From the NCBI GenBank assembly GCA_031549665.1, contig JAVBPJ010000010.1, positions 1-64,000 on the forward strand: a DNA stretch of 64,000 nucleotides, in the 5' to 3' direction. Below are positions 43,241 to 51,709 of this stretch, piece after piece. Position 1 is the stretch's first letter. The number at the start of each line of letters is the position of its first letter. Below the pieces are notes generated by a model. The model saw nothing but the letters and a program-made list of their open reading frames with translations. It was not told the DNA's origin and made no database searches. A program made the translations under genes and the position numbers. The DNA comes from Rikenella sp031549665 (GTDB lineage: Bacteria > Bacteroidota > Bacteroidia > Bacteroidales > Rikenellaceae).

Positions 43241-43521
43241 GCTCGGCCATCCCATTCTTCCCCAAAGCCTTCGGCTCTTTCCAACACATCCGAGAACGTA
43301 TCTGCCGCAACTAAATTCGACACTGAGTACGGTTACGCCGTAATCAATACAAAGTCGTACGCCGCTGTTACCTCCCCCCTGTTTTTGATCAGCGTTGACC
43401 TCCACACTGGAGTTGTAAAGGGAACCGTTCCGCTCGGAAATTTTGGAGCGATGACGGAGAGATTTTTCAGTGCGAGAGTTGCGGAACATCGGTAGATTTT
43501 CCGTGAGGGAGGCTTCCGAGC

Positions 43522-43535
43522 GAAAACTTGTTTTC
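43522..43535 (+). repeat. Covarying hairpin module, copy 1
   Basis: GAAAAC-TT-GTTTTC in the context CCGAGC-, about 40 bp after GAGTTGCGGAACA. Confidence 0.6.
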
Positions 43536-43610
43536 AAGGGAACGTCCCGGTCTCAATTTCAGGTTGGCCGATCTTTTTTACGAGACTACGTTTTCATTTT
43601 TTCAGGTCGA

Positions 43611-43686
43611 AGCTCGCGGGGGAATGCTCTTTCGAGCAGGCCTCCGCAGGGCGGAGCTTCGGCCTGCCGGATCGCTACGCGACCCG
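43611..43686. repeat. REP-like palindromic repeat, copy 2
   Basis: Second copy of the element at 7103-7186: same AGCTCGCGG, GAATGCTC and CAGGCCTCCGCAGGGCGGAG core, GCAGGCC/GGCCTGC stem, then a second small hairpin (TCGC-TAC-GCGA) where copy 1 has GACTTTC-TGC-GAAAGTC. Confidence 0.6.
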
Positions 43687-43847
43687 AAAACAACTCTCCT
43701 GCTATATTCGTCAGGTATTTTCACCAACCTGTTTTCCAGACCGATCCAGGAGAGCCGGTTCGAACCCCATCGAGCCGTAGCAGCGATATTTGTTCACGCG
43801 GGAGTTGCGGAACACCGCAGGTTTTAGGAGGGGTGGAGCCGTCGAGC

Positions 43848-43861
43848 GAAAGCTTGCTTTC
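43848..43861 (+). repeat. Covarying hairpin module, copy 2
   Basis: GAAAGC-TT-GCTTTC after TCGAGC. Preceded at 43806-43819 by a second hairpin TGCGG-AACA-CCGCA. Confidence 0.6.
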
Positions 43862-44059
43862 AGGCGAGTGCGGTTCGATCCTTACGGAGTTCCGACGGGA
43901 GGTTGGGTATTGCCGTAGTTGCAGCGAAGAGGGCTGGGCTGTTCAACCTGGGAGTACGACAAGTAGTCTGGGTTGTTGATGTAGTTACATCGGCGATATT
44001 TGTTCCGCGCAGGAGTTGCGGAACACCGCAGGTGTTCGGAGGGGGCGGAATCGCCGAGC

Positions 44060-44073
44060 GAAAGTTTACTTTC
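44060..44073 (+). repeat. Covarying hairpin module, copy 3
   Basis: GAAAGT-TT-ACTTTC after CCGAGC, with TGCGG-AACA-CCGCA at 44017-44030. The spacing of the two hairpins is the same as in copy 2. Confidence 0.6.
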
Positions 44074-44160
44074 AAGCAAGCGCGATTCAGCCCCCGCCGA
44101 AAGGTACGCAAGTACCGAGCAACTCCGACAACCGAAAAAAACCGCACGAACACAAAACAG

Positions 44161-44225
44161 CCCGCCGCGGGCACGCGGGGCCGGCGCGGCCCGAGCGCAG
44201 TCGGTACAAACTCCAATAAAAAGAC
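44161..44225 (+). repeat. 65-bp inverted repeat, right copy
   Basis: Right partner of 43058-43122, in inverted orientation about 1.04 kb away. Two decayed direct copies follow it, sharing GCGGGCACGCGGGGCC and AAACTCCAATAAAAGAC, then GGGGCCTGAGGACAGTTGG. Confidence 0.75.
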
Positions 44226-44400
44226 CTGGGGGGGCCCCGCTGCGGGCACGCGGGGCCAGTCCGGCCTGAGGACAGTTGGAGACAGGTTAGAGCAAACTCC
44301 AATAAAAGACTCGTAGAGCAAGCACAGGAAAGCCTACTGTGAGCACATGGGGCCTGAGGACAGTTGGTGCAATTATTAAGAGGGTGGGGTGGGGAAGAAT

Positions 44401-44574
44401 AAAAAAAAGGGGCTCATCGCCCCTTTTTGGCTTCCATCGCACAGATTCTTGTGTAAACCGCGAGGGATTTTAGTTGATCCTCTGCGCTAGATGAAGTTTG
44501 CTTTGATCATCCTTGCCCCGAATGAGAATCTCGATTTCATGGAAGGGATTCCAGATTCGGGAGTTGATGATCTG
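44401..44574 (-). ncRNA. Candidate structured small RNA, about 174 nt
   Basis: A minus-strand unit with its own -7 box (44580-44587) and a strong terminator (GGGGC/GCCCC with eight T, 44401-44428). Between them the sequence folds into two domains. Domain 1 pairs 44566-44572 with 44505-44511 and 44555-44561 with 44517-44523 (7+7 bp). Domain 2 is a three-way junction closed by 44490-44496 with 44431-44438, containing hairpins 44459-44468/44477-44487 and 44440-44453. No reading frame with a ribosome-binding site is evident. The layout is not that of 6S, SRP, tmRNA or RNase P as I know them. No Rfam search was possible. Confidence 0.5.
44404..44428. terminator. Bidirectional terminator (3' end of the candidate RNA)
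   Basis: AAAAAGGGGC-TCATC-GCCCCTTTTT; on the minus strand the T-run is eight bases. It would also stop plus-strand transcription before it enters dnaA antisense. Confidence 0.8.
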
Positions 44575-44579
44575 CTTAA

Positions 44580-44587
44580 CAAAGGTA
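44580..44587 (-). promoter_or_regulatory. -7 promoter box of the candidate small RNA
   Basis: TACCTTTG on the minus strand matches TAnnTTTG. It lies in the AT-rich part of the gap downstream of dnaA, where no protein gene follows, so it would drive the RNA at 44401-44574. Confidence 0.55.
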
Positions 44588-44819
44588 CAAATTTTGTGCC
44601 GATATATTCACGTGCATGATTTGCAGTGAAGATTTTTTTCGTGAGGGGTAGAAGTCTGTCGATTGGCGTGATTTCGAGCGAAAGTCGATGGGGAAGAGCA
44701 CTTTTTAAGGATTTTGTTCGCACGAAACAGCCCACCTGCGGGTGCAGATGGGCTGCGGGGGAAGATTTTTGGAGGAGCGGGTTGGCGATCTCCGGAAAAG
44801 CGAGGCCTGCTGTTTGAGG

Positions 44820-46217
44820 TTAGTTCATCAGGGCCTTTTCGATCTCTTCGACGGTACGGCGCACCACTTTGTCGGTTTCGATGAGGTTCGAGATGGTTTT
44901 GCAGGCGTGCAGCACGGTGGCGTGATTTTTTCCGCCGAGCGCTCCGCCGATAGCCGTCAGGGGCGCTTTCGTGTAGTTTTTGCAGAGGTACATGACGATT
45001 TGGCGTGCCTGGGCCACTTCGCGCGTCCGTTTGGCGGAGGTGAGGATCGACTGGTCGATTTTCAACATCTTGCACACCAGGTCGATGATCGAGGCGACGG
45101 TTACTTCGCGGGTTTCGATCTTGACGATGTCGCGCATGACGCTTTTGGTCAGTTCGAGGGTGATTTCCCGTCCCAGCAGGCGCGAATGGGCTTCGAGCGA
45201 GGTGAGGGCCCCTTCGATTTCGCGCACGTTGGCGCGGATGTGGTGGGCCAGGAACTGCACCACCGAGTCGTCGACCGACAGTCCCATTCGGCGGCATTTG
45301 TGGCGGATGATGGCCATTTTGGTGGGCTGGTCGGGCGGAGAGAGCTGCGCCGAGAGTCCCCATTTGAATCGGGTGATGAGCCGTTCTTCGATGTCGGCCA
45401 GTTCAACAGGCGGGCGGTCGGAGGTGAGGATCAGCTGCTTGCCCAACATGCGCAGGTGGCTGAAAATGTTGAAGAAGATGTTCTGCGTGCCGGGTTTGCC
45501 CGCGAACTCCTGGATGTCGTCCAAGATCAGCACGTCGATCATTTGGTAGAACTGGATGAAGTCGTTCAGTTCACCGCGCCAGGCAGCTGTCTGGAATTGG
45601 TTTTGAAAGCGGTTGGCGCTCACGTAGAGAACGCGACACTCGGGGTCGCGCTCCTTGATGGCCAGTCCGATGGCTTGGGCGATATGGGTTTTTCCGAGGC
45701 CCGACCCGCCGTAGATGAACAGGGGGTTGAACGAGGTTTTCCCCGGCGCTACACTGATCGATATGCCTGCCGAGCGGGCCAGCCGGTTGCAGTCGCCTTC
45801 GACGAAGTTTTCGAAGCTCAGTTCGGGGCTGAGTTGCGGGTCGAAAGCGATTTTTTTGATCCCCGGAATAACAAAGGGATTTTTGATGGTGCTGGTGTCG
45901 GTTTGGGTATAGATACCCTGGGTGGCGCTCACCGATTGCGGAGCGGGCGTGGGCTGCGGCACGGCGTAATGGAGGCGGGTTTTGAGGCCGAACTCCTCGC
46001 GGATGATGGGGCGCAGCAGGCCGATGTAGTGCTGTTCGATGTACAGCACGTGGTTTTGGTCGGGAACGCGCATGCGCAGGTTTTCGCCGTCGAAGCTCAA
46101 TGGCACCATCGGCTTGAACCATTTGACGAACTCCTCGTCCGAGGTTTGACCTTTGATCAAACTCAGACAGTGCTGCCAAATCGCTTGGTAGTTGATATCC
46201 TGCTGTTGCGTATTCAT
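44820..46217 (-). CDS. dnaA: Chromosomal replication initiator DnaA
   Basis: 465 residues, the normal length. Domain I (1-90) begins INYQAIWQHCLSLIKGQTSDEEFVKWFKPM; a short linker; domain III AAA+ (about 130-345) with FENFVEGDCNRLARSAG, Walker A GGSGLGKTH, Walker B VLILDDIQEFAGK and sensor-2 region; domain IV (about 365-465) with the DNA-binding signature GGALGGKNHATVLHACKTI. It binds DnaA boxes at oriC and unwinds the origin. The gene stands alone between the repeat/RNA interval and a 457-bp AT-rich gap. Confidence 0.98.
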   Translation of the reverse strand: MNTQQQDINYQAIWQHCLSLIKGQTSDEEFVKWFKPMVPLSFDGENLRMRVPDQNHVLYIEQHYIGLLRPIIREEFGLKTRLHYAVPQPTPAPQSVSATQGIYTQTDTSTIKNPFVIPGIKKIAFDPQLSPELSFENFVEGDCNRLARSAGISISVAPGKTSFNPLFIYGGSGLGKTHIAQAIGLAIKERDPECRVLYVSANRFQNQFQTAAWRGELNDFIQFYQMIDVLILDDIQEFAGKPGTQNIFFNIFSHLRMLGKQLILTSDRPPVELADIEERLITRFKWGLSAQLSPPDQPTKMAIIRHKCRRMGLSVDDSVVQFLAHHIRANVREIEGALTSLEAHSRLLGREITLELTKSVMRDIVKIETREVTVASIIDLVCKMLKIDQSILTSAKRTREVAQARQIVMYLCKNYTKAPLTAIGGALGGKNHATVLHACKTISNLIETDKVVRRTVEEIEKALMN

Positions 46218-46674
46218 TGGTGGGTTTGGGCGTCTGGGCGGATCTTTCCGAAAAAACCGAAATTCCCAGGGGTAATCCCGACTGCAAAAGTGAAGAATAA
46301 AATGGAATAAAAAAAGCCCCGCGAGGTTGTTTTTTCAGATAGTTTTTCTATGTGCTTTTTAGGCCTTTGGATAACTCATTAAACCGTCAACCGATTACTG
46401 AGAAATAGGTGAATCGAAATTTCATATAAATCGATTAAATGGCTGAACCTCAAAATATAAAAATGATCGAAATCGCATAGAATCGCACCGGCAAAGGGAT
46501 TGGCGAGAAAGCGAAATTTATCGAAAACTGATTGTCGCTTCCCGGTGGTTTTTTCGGTTTCGGAACCGCGAAAAAATCCTGTTTAAAGTCCCGCTGAAAA
46601 GGGGCTTGAAAATAGAGAAAAAAGCGTAAATTTGTGGGGACAAAAGAGGTGTGTTCACATAAATAAAAACAGCC
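46218..46674. other. AT-rich gap between dnaA and pgm; weak origin candidate
   Basis: 457 bp with divergent promoters: CACTTTTG (minus strand, 46285-46292; one mismatch to TAnnTTTG) for dnaA and the pgm promoter at 46605-46634. The middle (about 46380-46480) is strongly AT-rich, and one DnaA-box-like site TTATCCAAA (minus strand, 46366-46374; one mismatch to TTATCCACA) is present. I see no box cluster, so oriC is only a possibility. Confidence 0.35.
46605..46634 (+). promoter_or_regulatory. Promoter of pgm operon
   Basis: CTTG (46605-46608) and TAAATTTG (46627-46634) spaced by 18 bp fit the Bacteroidetes -33/-7 pattern; the leader would be about 35-40 nt. Confidence 0.65.
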
Positions 46675-48414
46675 ATGATTCAGATAGATCCCCTGGTGAT
46701 GCAGCGTGCCCAGCAGTGGCTCGACGGCGCCTATGACGAAGCGACAAAAGCCGCCGTACGCAAAATGGTGGAGGAAGACCCCAAAGAGTTGACCGAGTCC
46801 TTTTACCAGACCCTTGCGTTTGGAACCGGCGGCCTGCGCGGCATCATGGGGCCGGGCACCAACCGGATGAACATCTATACCGTGGGTATGGCTACCCAGG
46901 GATTGGCCAATTACCTGAAAAAGAGCTTTGCCGGGCAACCGATCAAAGTGGCCATTGCGCACGACTGCCGCAACAACAGCCCGCTGTTCGCCAAAACCAC
47001 CGCCGACGTGTTCGCCGCCAACGGCTTTACCGTATACCTGTTCGATTCGCTGCGTCCGACGCCCGAATTGAGCTTCGCCATCCGTCGGCTGGGATGCATG
47101 AGCGGAGTGGTGGTTACCGCGTCGCACAACCCCAAAGAGTACAACGGCTACAAGGCCTACTGGAACGACGGCGCACAGGTAACCGCCCCGCACGATACGA
47201 ACATCATCGAAGAGGTCAACCGGATCACCGACATCCAGCAGGTACATTACCGCGGCGGCGAAGGAAATATCGTGATGATCAGCGAAGAGGTGGACCGTCC
47301 CTACCTGGAAATGGTGGCCGGACTCTCCCTGTCGCCCGAAGCCGTGAAGGCGCACAGCCAGATGAAAATCGTCTATACCCCCATTCACGGCACCGGCGTG
47401 AAGCTGGTTCCGGCGGCGCTCGAACGCTGCGGGTTCAAGCATGTGATCCACGTTCCCGAACAGGATGTCAACGACGGCAACTTCCCCACGGTAATCTCGC
47501 CCAACCCCGAAGAGGCCTCGGCCCTGAAAATGGCGCTGGACAAGGCCCGTGAAACGGGCGCCGACCTGGTGCTGGCCACCGACCCCGACGCCGACCGGAT
47601 CGGCGTGGCCGTCCCCGACGGAAAGGGCGACTACCAGTTGTTGAACGGAAACCAAACCGCCTCGCTGCTCACCTACTACCTGGTGCGGCGCTGGAGCGAA
47701 CTGGGGCGGCTTACGGGCAAGGAATACATCGTTAAAACCATTGTTACCAGCGAATTGATAGCCCGAATCGCCCAAGGCTACGGGGTGGAGTACTACGACG
47801 TGCTGACCGGGTTCAAATACATTGCCGAAGTGATTCGCGCCAACGAAGGCAAAAAAACCTTCATCGGCGGCGGCGAAGAGAGCTACGGCTACATGGTGGG
47901 AGATGCCGTGCGCGACAAGGATGCCATTTCGGCCGCCGTTACCATCGCCGAGTGCGCCGCCTGGGCCGCTTCGCGCGGGATGAAACAAGGGCTGCTCGAC
48001 CTGCTCAAGGAGATCTACCTCCAATTCGGTTTCTTCAAGGAAGGATTGGTGTCGGTAGTCCGCAAAGGCATGGACGGGCAGGCCGAAATCCGCCAAATGA
48101 TGGCCGATTTCCGGAGCAATCCCCCCAAAACCATTTGCGGATCGGCGGTGGTGGAGGTGCGCGACTTCCAGCAACAGATCAAAACCGTCCGCGGCCAACA
48201 ACAACCGATCGAAGGATTCGAGCAATCGAATGTACTGCAGTTTCTTACCGAAGACAGCACCATCGTTTCGGTACGCCCCTCGGGAACCGAACCTAAAATC
48301 AAGTTCTATTTCGGCGTACGCGAGGAGTTGAACGATCCCGCCCTGTACGATCAGGTGAACCGGCAGCTCGATGCCAAAATCGAACGGATGAAAAAAGAGC
48401 TTAATTTGCAATAA
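46675..48414 (+). CDS. pgm: Phosphoglucomutase/phosphomannomutase (phospho-sugar mutase)
   Basis: 579-residue alpha-D-phosphohexomutase that shifts phosphate between C1 and C6 of glucose or mannose. Phosphoserine motif TASHNP with Ser150, metal loop TDPDADRIGVAV, sugar-binding GGGEESYGYM and the phosphate-binding SVRPSGTEPKIKFYF are all present. Length and the FGTGGLRGIMGPGTNRMN start match the long PGM2-like bacterial group. First gene of a co-directional set; the MBL gene starts directly after its stop codon (TAA-ATG). Confidence 0.95.
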   Translation: MIQIDPLVMQRAQQWLDGAYDEATKAAVRKMVEEDPKELTESFYQTLAFGTGGLRGIMGPGTNRMNIYTVGMATQGLANYLKKSFAGQPIKVAIAHDCRNNSPLFAKTTADVFAANGFTVYLFDSLRPTPELSFAIRRLGCMSGVVVTASHNPKEYNGYKAYWNDGAQVTAPHDTNIIEEVNRITDIQQVHYRGGEGNIVMISEEVDRPYLEMVAGLSLSPEAVKAHSQMKIVYTPIHGTGVKLVPAALERCGFKHVIHVPEQDVNDGNFPTVISPNPEEASALKMALDKARETGADLVLATDPDADRIGVAVPDGKGDYQLLNGNQTASLLTYYLVRRWSELGRLTGKEYIVKTIVTSELIARIAQGYGVEYYDVLTGFKYIAEVIRANEGKKTFIGGGEESYGYMVGDAVRDKDAISAAVTIAECAAWAASRGMKQGLLDLLKEIYLQFGFFKEGLVSVVRKGMDGQAEIRQMMADFRSNPPKTICGSAVVEVRDFQQQIKTVRGQQQPIEGFEQSNVLQFLTEDSTIVSVRPSGTEPKIKFYFGVREELNDPALYDQVNRQLDAKIERMKKELNLQ

Positions 48415-49188
48415 ATGAAAGGCCGGTTGAGATTAACCTTTTTAGGGACTGGGACCTCGCAGGGGACGCCCGTAATCGGGTGCCATTGTCCGGTGTGCGA
48501 GTCGAGAGACACGCGCGATAACCGCCTGCGCGCATCGGTATTGGTTGAAGTGGACGGATTGAAAATCGTAATCGATACGGGACCCGATTTTCGTCAACAG
48601 CTTCTGCGTGAGGAAATTGACACGATCGATGCGGTGTTCTACACGCACGAACACAAAGACCATACGGGCGGGATGGACGACATCCGCGCCCTGAACTACA
48701 CCAGCGGGCGGCCCATCGATCTCTATTGCGAAAAACGGGTAGAGCAGGTGCTGCGGAAGGACTACGACTACGCGTTTTCCGTTCCCAGGTACCCCGGGGC
48801 TCCCGAAGTGAAAATTCACACCATTACCGAAAATCCTTTCTGGATCGACAATACCGAAATCATTCCTGTTCGGGGCATGCACCACAACCTTCCCGTGCTG
48901 GGATTTCGCATTGGAGACCTTTGTTACCTGACCGACATGAATCAAATTCCCGACCAGGAGTTCGCCAAATTCGAGGGGGTTGAGGTTCTGATAATAAACG
49001 CGTTAAGGGAAGAAGAACACCTGTCCCACTTTGCACTTTGCGAGGCGGTTTCCATCGCTCGTCGGGCCAATGTCGTCGAGACCTACCTCACGCACGTTTC
49101 CCATCAAATGGGCCGGTACAAAAAAGTGTTGAGCAAACTGCCCGGCAACGTTTACCTTGCCTACGACGGGCTGCAAATCGAATTATAG
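48415..49188 (+). CDS. MBL-fold metallo-hydrolase (PhnP-like)
   Basis: 257 residues. Starts with the beta-strand FLGTGTSQGTPVIGCHCPVC and has the metal-binding motif THEHKDHTGG, a further His in RGMHHNLPVLGF, Asp in YLTDMN, and His in HVSHQMG. The GCxCPVC cysteines and the Thr-Ser-Gly turn match the PhnP group of cyclic-phosphate phosphodiesterases; related to RNase Z. In Bacteroidetes it is widespread outside phn operons, so the substrate is unknown. Zero spacing from pgm. Confidence 0.9.
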   Translation: MKGRLRLTFLGTGTSQGTPVIGCHCPVCESRDTRDNRLRASVLVEVDGLKIVIDTGPDFRQQLLREEIDTIDAVFYTHEHKDHTGGMDDIRALNYTSGRPIDLYCEKRVEQVLRKDYDYAFSVPRYPGAPEVKIHTITENPFWIDNTEIIPVRGMHHNLPVLGFRIGDLCYLTDMNQIPDQEFAKFEGVEVLIINALREEEHLSHFALCEAVSIARRANVVETYLTHVSHQMGRYKKVLSKLPGNVYLAYDGLQIEL

Positions 49189-49200
49189 ACAGGCGCGCGA

Positions 49201-50004
49201 ATGGATTACAATGAAAAAGTGGTGATTGTTACCGGCGCCTCGTCGGGGATCGGTCGCGCGTTGGCCGAAGCTTTCTCGGCCTGCGGAGCCCGCGTGGTGT
49301 TGGCCGCCCGGTCGCTCGACAAACTCGTTGAAGTACAGGCCGGACTGCCCAATCCCTCGCTGGCGGTGGAGTGCGACGTGTCGCAGCAGGAGTCGTGCAA
49401 ACGCCTGGTGGAACAGGCCGTGGAACGGTTCGGCGGGGTCGATATCCTGATCAACAACGCGGGACTTTCGATGCGCGCCCTGTTCGATGAGGTCGACCTG
49501 GACGTGTTGAAACGGTTGATGGAAGTCAATTTCTGGGGGACGGTCTACTGCACCAGGTACGCGTTGCCTTACATCCAGCAGCGGCGGGGGTCGATCGTCG
49601 GCATTTCGTCGGTGGCAGGATTCCACGGACTTCCCGGCCGGACCGGTTATTCCGCCTCGAAATACGCCATGCACGGCCTGTTGGAGACCGTACGGATCGA
49701 AAACCTGAAAAAAAGAGTGCATGTGATGCTCGTAGCCCCCGGATTTACCGCTTCGAACGTCCGTTTATCCGCCCTTACCTCCGACGGCACCGCTCAGGGA
49801 GCATCGCCCCGCGAAGAGGGTAAAATGATGACCGCGGAAGAGGTTGCCCGCCGCATATTGCGGGCCATCCGCCGGAGAAAACGCACCCTGCTGATGGATT
49901 TCGACGGACGGGCCACCGTGTTGATCAAGAAATTTTGCCCCGCATTGCTCGATCGCCTGTTTTACAACCACATGGCCAAGGAGCCCGATTCGCCGTTGAA
50001 ATAA
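49201..50004 (+). CDS. SDR-family NAD(P)-dependent oxidoreductase (DltE/YqjQ-like)
   Basis: 267 residues. Cofactor loop TGASSGIG, NNAG motif (ILINNAGLSMRALF), catalytic Ser in GISSVAGFHGLPGRTG, and YSASK (Tyr/Lys). The C-terminus is longer than in FabG (RRILRAIRRRKRTLLMDFDGRATVLIKKF), as in acylglycerone or lipid-type SDRs, so a role in lipid or short-chain ketone reduction is possible. 12 bp after the MBL gene. Substrate unknown. Confidence 0.87.
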   Translation: MDYNEKVVIVTGASSGIGRALAEAFSACGARVVLAARSLDKLVEVQAGLPNPSLAVECDVSQQESCKRLVEQAVERFGGVDILINNAGLSMRALFDEVDLDVLKRLMEVNFWGTVYCTRYALPYIQQRRGSIVGISSVAGFHGLPGRTGYSASKYAMHGLLETVRIENLKKRVHVMLVAPGFTASNVRLSALTSDGTAQGASPREEGKMMTAEEVARRILRAIRRRKRTLLMDFDGRATVLIKKFCPALLDRLFYNHMAKEPDSPLK

Positions 50005-50068
50005 AGCGGTTTACGACCTGGGAACGACCCATTTACAGAGCTATTTACAGCCACTCACAGCAAACAAG

Positions 50069-50521
50069 ATGCAAGTAAACGATACCGCCCCCCTGTTCGA
50101 GGGGATCGATCAAAACGAACAACCGATCCGACTGGCCGATTTTCGCGGCAAGAAAGTGATCCTCTATTTCTACCCCAAGGACAGCACTCCGGGCTGCACG
50201 GCCGAAGCCTGTTCGTTGCGCGACGGCTATTCCGAACTGCTCCGGCTGGGATTCGTCGTGATCGGGGTGAGCGGCGATAGCCCCAAATCGCACCAAAAAT
50301 TCATTGCCAACCACAAATTGCCCTTTTCCCTTGTGGCCGACACCGACCACGCCATCGCCCTGGCCTACGGCACCTGGGGCGAGAAAAAGTTCATGGGGCG
50401 CACCTACACGGGAATGATCCGTAAAACATTTGTAATCAACGAAGAGGGTCGAATCGAACGCATCTTCGAAAAGGTAAACACCCTCCGGCATTTCGACCAA
50501 ATCGTTGAGTCGTACCGCTAA
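50069..50521 (+). CDS. bcp: Thioredoxin-dependent peroxiredoxin, Bcp/PrxQ
   Basis: 150-residue thiol peroxidase that reduces H2O2 and organic hydroperoxides. The peroxidatic Cys43 and resolving Cys48 lie in KDSTPGCTAEACSLRD, the atypical 2-Cys PrxQ pattern, followed by GVSGDSPKSHQKF and TFVINEEG. Full length. 30 bp before recA. Confidence 0.94.
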   Translation: MQVNDTAPLFEGIDQNEQPIRLADFRGKKVILYFYPKDSTPGCTAEACSLRDGYSELLRLGFVVIGVSGDSPKSHQKFIANHKLPFSLVADTDHAIALAYGTWGEKKFMGRTYTGMIRKTFVINEEGRIERIFEKVNTLRHFDQIVESYR

Positions 50522-50551
50522 TCAGTTCACAAAACCCCCACACATACAACC

Positions 50552-51586
50552 ATGGCAGACGAAAAAAAAGCCCCCAAAACCAAACCCGAAATTCCGGCCG
50601 AAAAACTCAAAGTGCTTCAGGCCGCCATCGATAAACTCGAAAAAGACTACGGCAAGGGAACCATCATGCGGATGAGCGACCGTCCCGTGGCCGACGTTCC
50701 CGTAATCTCGTCCGGATCGATCGGCCTGGACAGCGCCCTGGGCATCGGCGGCTACCCCAAAGGCCGCATCGTTGAGATTTATGGTCCCGAATCGTCGGGG
50801 AAAACCACCCTGGCCATCCATGCCATTGCCGAAGCCCAAAAAGCCGGAGGCATTGCCGCCATCATCGACGCCGAACATGCCTTCGACCGCTTTTACGCCG
50901 AAAAACTGGGCGTGGACGTGGACAACCTGCTCATCTCGCAGCCCGACAACGGGGAGCAAGCCCTTGAAATCGTCGACCACCTGATCCGTTCGAGCGCCGT
51001 CGACGTGGTGGTGATCGACTCGGTGGCCGCCCTGACCCCCAAGTCCGAAATCGAAGGCGAGATGGGCGAGGCCAAAGTGGGCCTGCAGGCCCGTTTGATG
51101 TCGCAAGCCCTGCGCAAACTCACCTCGAGCATCAGCAAAACGAACACCTTGTGCATCTTTATCAACCAGTTGCGCGAAAAAATCGGGGTTATGTTCGGCA
51201 ATCCCGAAACCACCACCGGCGGGAACGCCCTGAAATTCTACGCCTCGATCCGGATCGACGTTCGCAAAGGAACCGCCCTCAAGGACGGCGAAGAGGCCAC
51301 CGGAAACCGCACCAAGGTGAAAATCGTTAAAAACAAGATGGCCCCGCCGTTCAAAAAAACCGAATTCGACATCGTTTTTGGCGAGGGGATCTCGAAAGTG
51401 GGCGAAATCATCGACATCGGCGTCGAGAGCGGGCTGATCAAAAAAAGCGGCTCGTGGTTCTCGTACGGCGATCAGAAACTGGGGCAGGGGAGAGACGCCG
51501 TGAAGGCCGCCCTGCTCGAAAATCCAGCCCTGGCCGACGAACTCGAAACCAAAGTACGCCAGCAGCTTGCCAAGTCCAACGGCTGA
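50552..51586 (+). CDS. recA: Recombinase RecA
   Basis: 344-residue strand-exchange ATPase and SOS co-protease. Walker A GPESSGKT (78-85), the LISQPDNGEQALEI strand, Walker B VVVIDSVAALTPKSEIEGE, loop L2 with INQLREKIGVMFGNPETTTGGNALKFYAS, and the acidic/variable C-terminus are intact. The MADEKKAPKTKPEIPAEK N-terminal extension is normal for Bacteroidetes. An AT-rich 120-bp gap follows before rel. Confidence 0.98.
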   Translation: MADEKKAPKTKPEIPAEKLKVLQAAIDKLEKDYGKGTIMRMSDRPVADVPVISSGSIGLDSALGIGGYPKGRIVEIYGPESSGKTTLAIHAIAEAQKAGGIAAIIDAEHAFDRFYAEKLGVDVDNLLISQPDNGEQALEIVDHLIRSSAVDVVVIDSVAALTPKSEIEGEMGEAKVGLQARLMSQALRKLTSSISKTNTLCIFINQLREKIGVMFGNPETTTGGNALKFYASIRIDVRKGTALKDGEEATGNRTKVKIVKNKMAPPFKKTEFDIVFGEGISKVGEIIDIGVESGLIKKSGSWFSYGDQKLGQGRDAVKAALLENPALADELETKVRQQLAKSNG

Positions 51587-51709
51587 TAACGGGCGTTTAA
51601 AAACAACATCGATAAACGGGCCGGCTACTGATCGAAAGAGCGGCCCGTTTGCCGTAAGGCGGTAAATCGTCGAAAAAATAACTACCTTAGGGCTTGAAAT
51701 TGCCCCGCT

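Larger units (their letters stand above)
43008..44400. repeat. Gene-free interval with inverted and direct repeats
   Basis: No convincing gene is seen in this stretch: open frames are short, mostly on both strands at once, and lack ribosome-binding sites. Instead it contains a 65-bp inverted repeat pair (43058-43122 and 44161-44225), decayed further direct copies of that unit (about 44238-44316 and 44339-44378), a ~100-bp direct repeat (about 43772-43880 and 43991-44090), four copies of a covarying 14-bp hairpin and copy 2 of the REP-like element. This looks like layered remnants of mobile or structural repeats. Confidence 0.7.

Noticed and set aside
43860..44321. Short open frames in the repeat interval (e.g. 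153 and 110 codons) that share the KVNFRSAIP peptide on opposite strands
   Set aside because: The shared peptide comes from the DNA hairpin repeat; there is no ribosome-binding site, and low-complexity composition fits non-coding repeats.
43008..44400. CRISPR array or toxin-antitoxin unit in the repeat interval
   Set aside because: Repeats are few, inverted and unevenly spaced with no unique spacers, and there are no cas or toxin-like genes.
46450..48411. 653-codon open frame antisense to pgm
   Set aside because: Shadow of the phosphoglucomutase gene.
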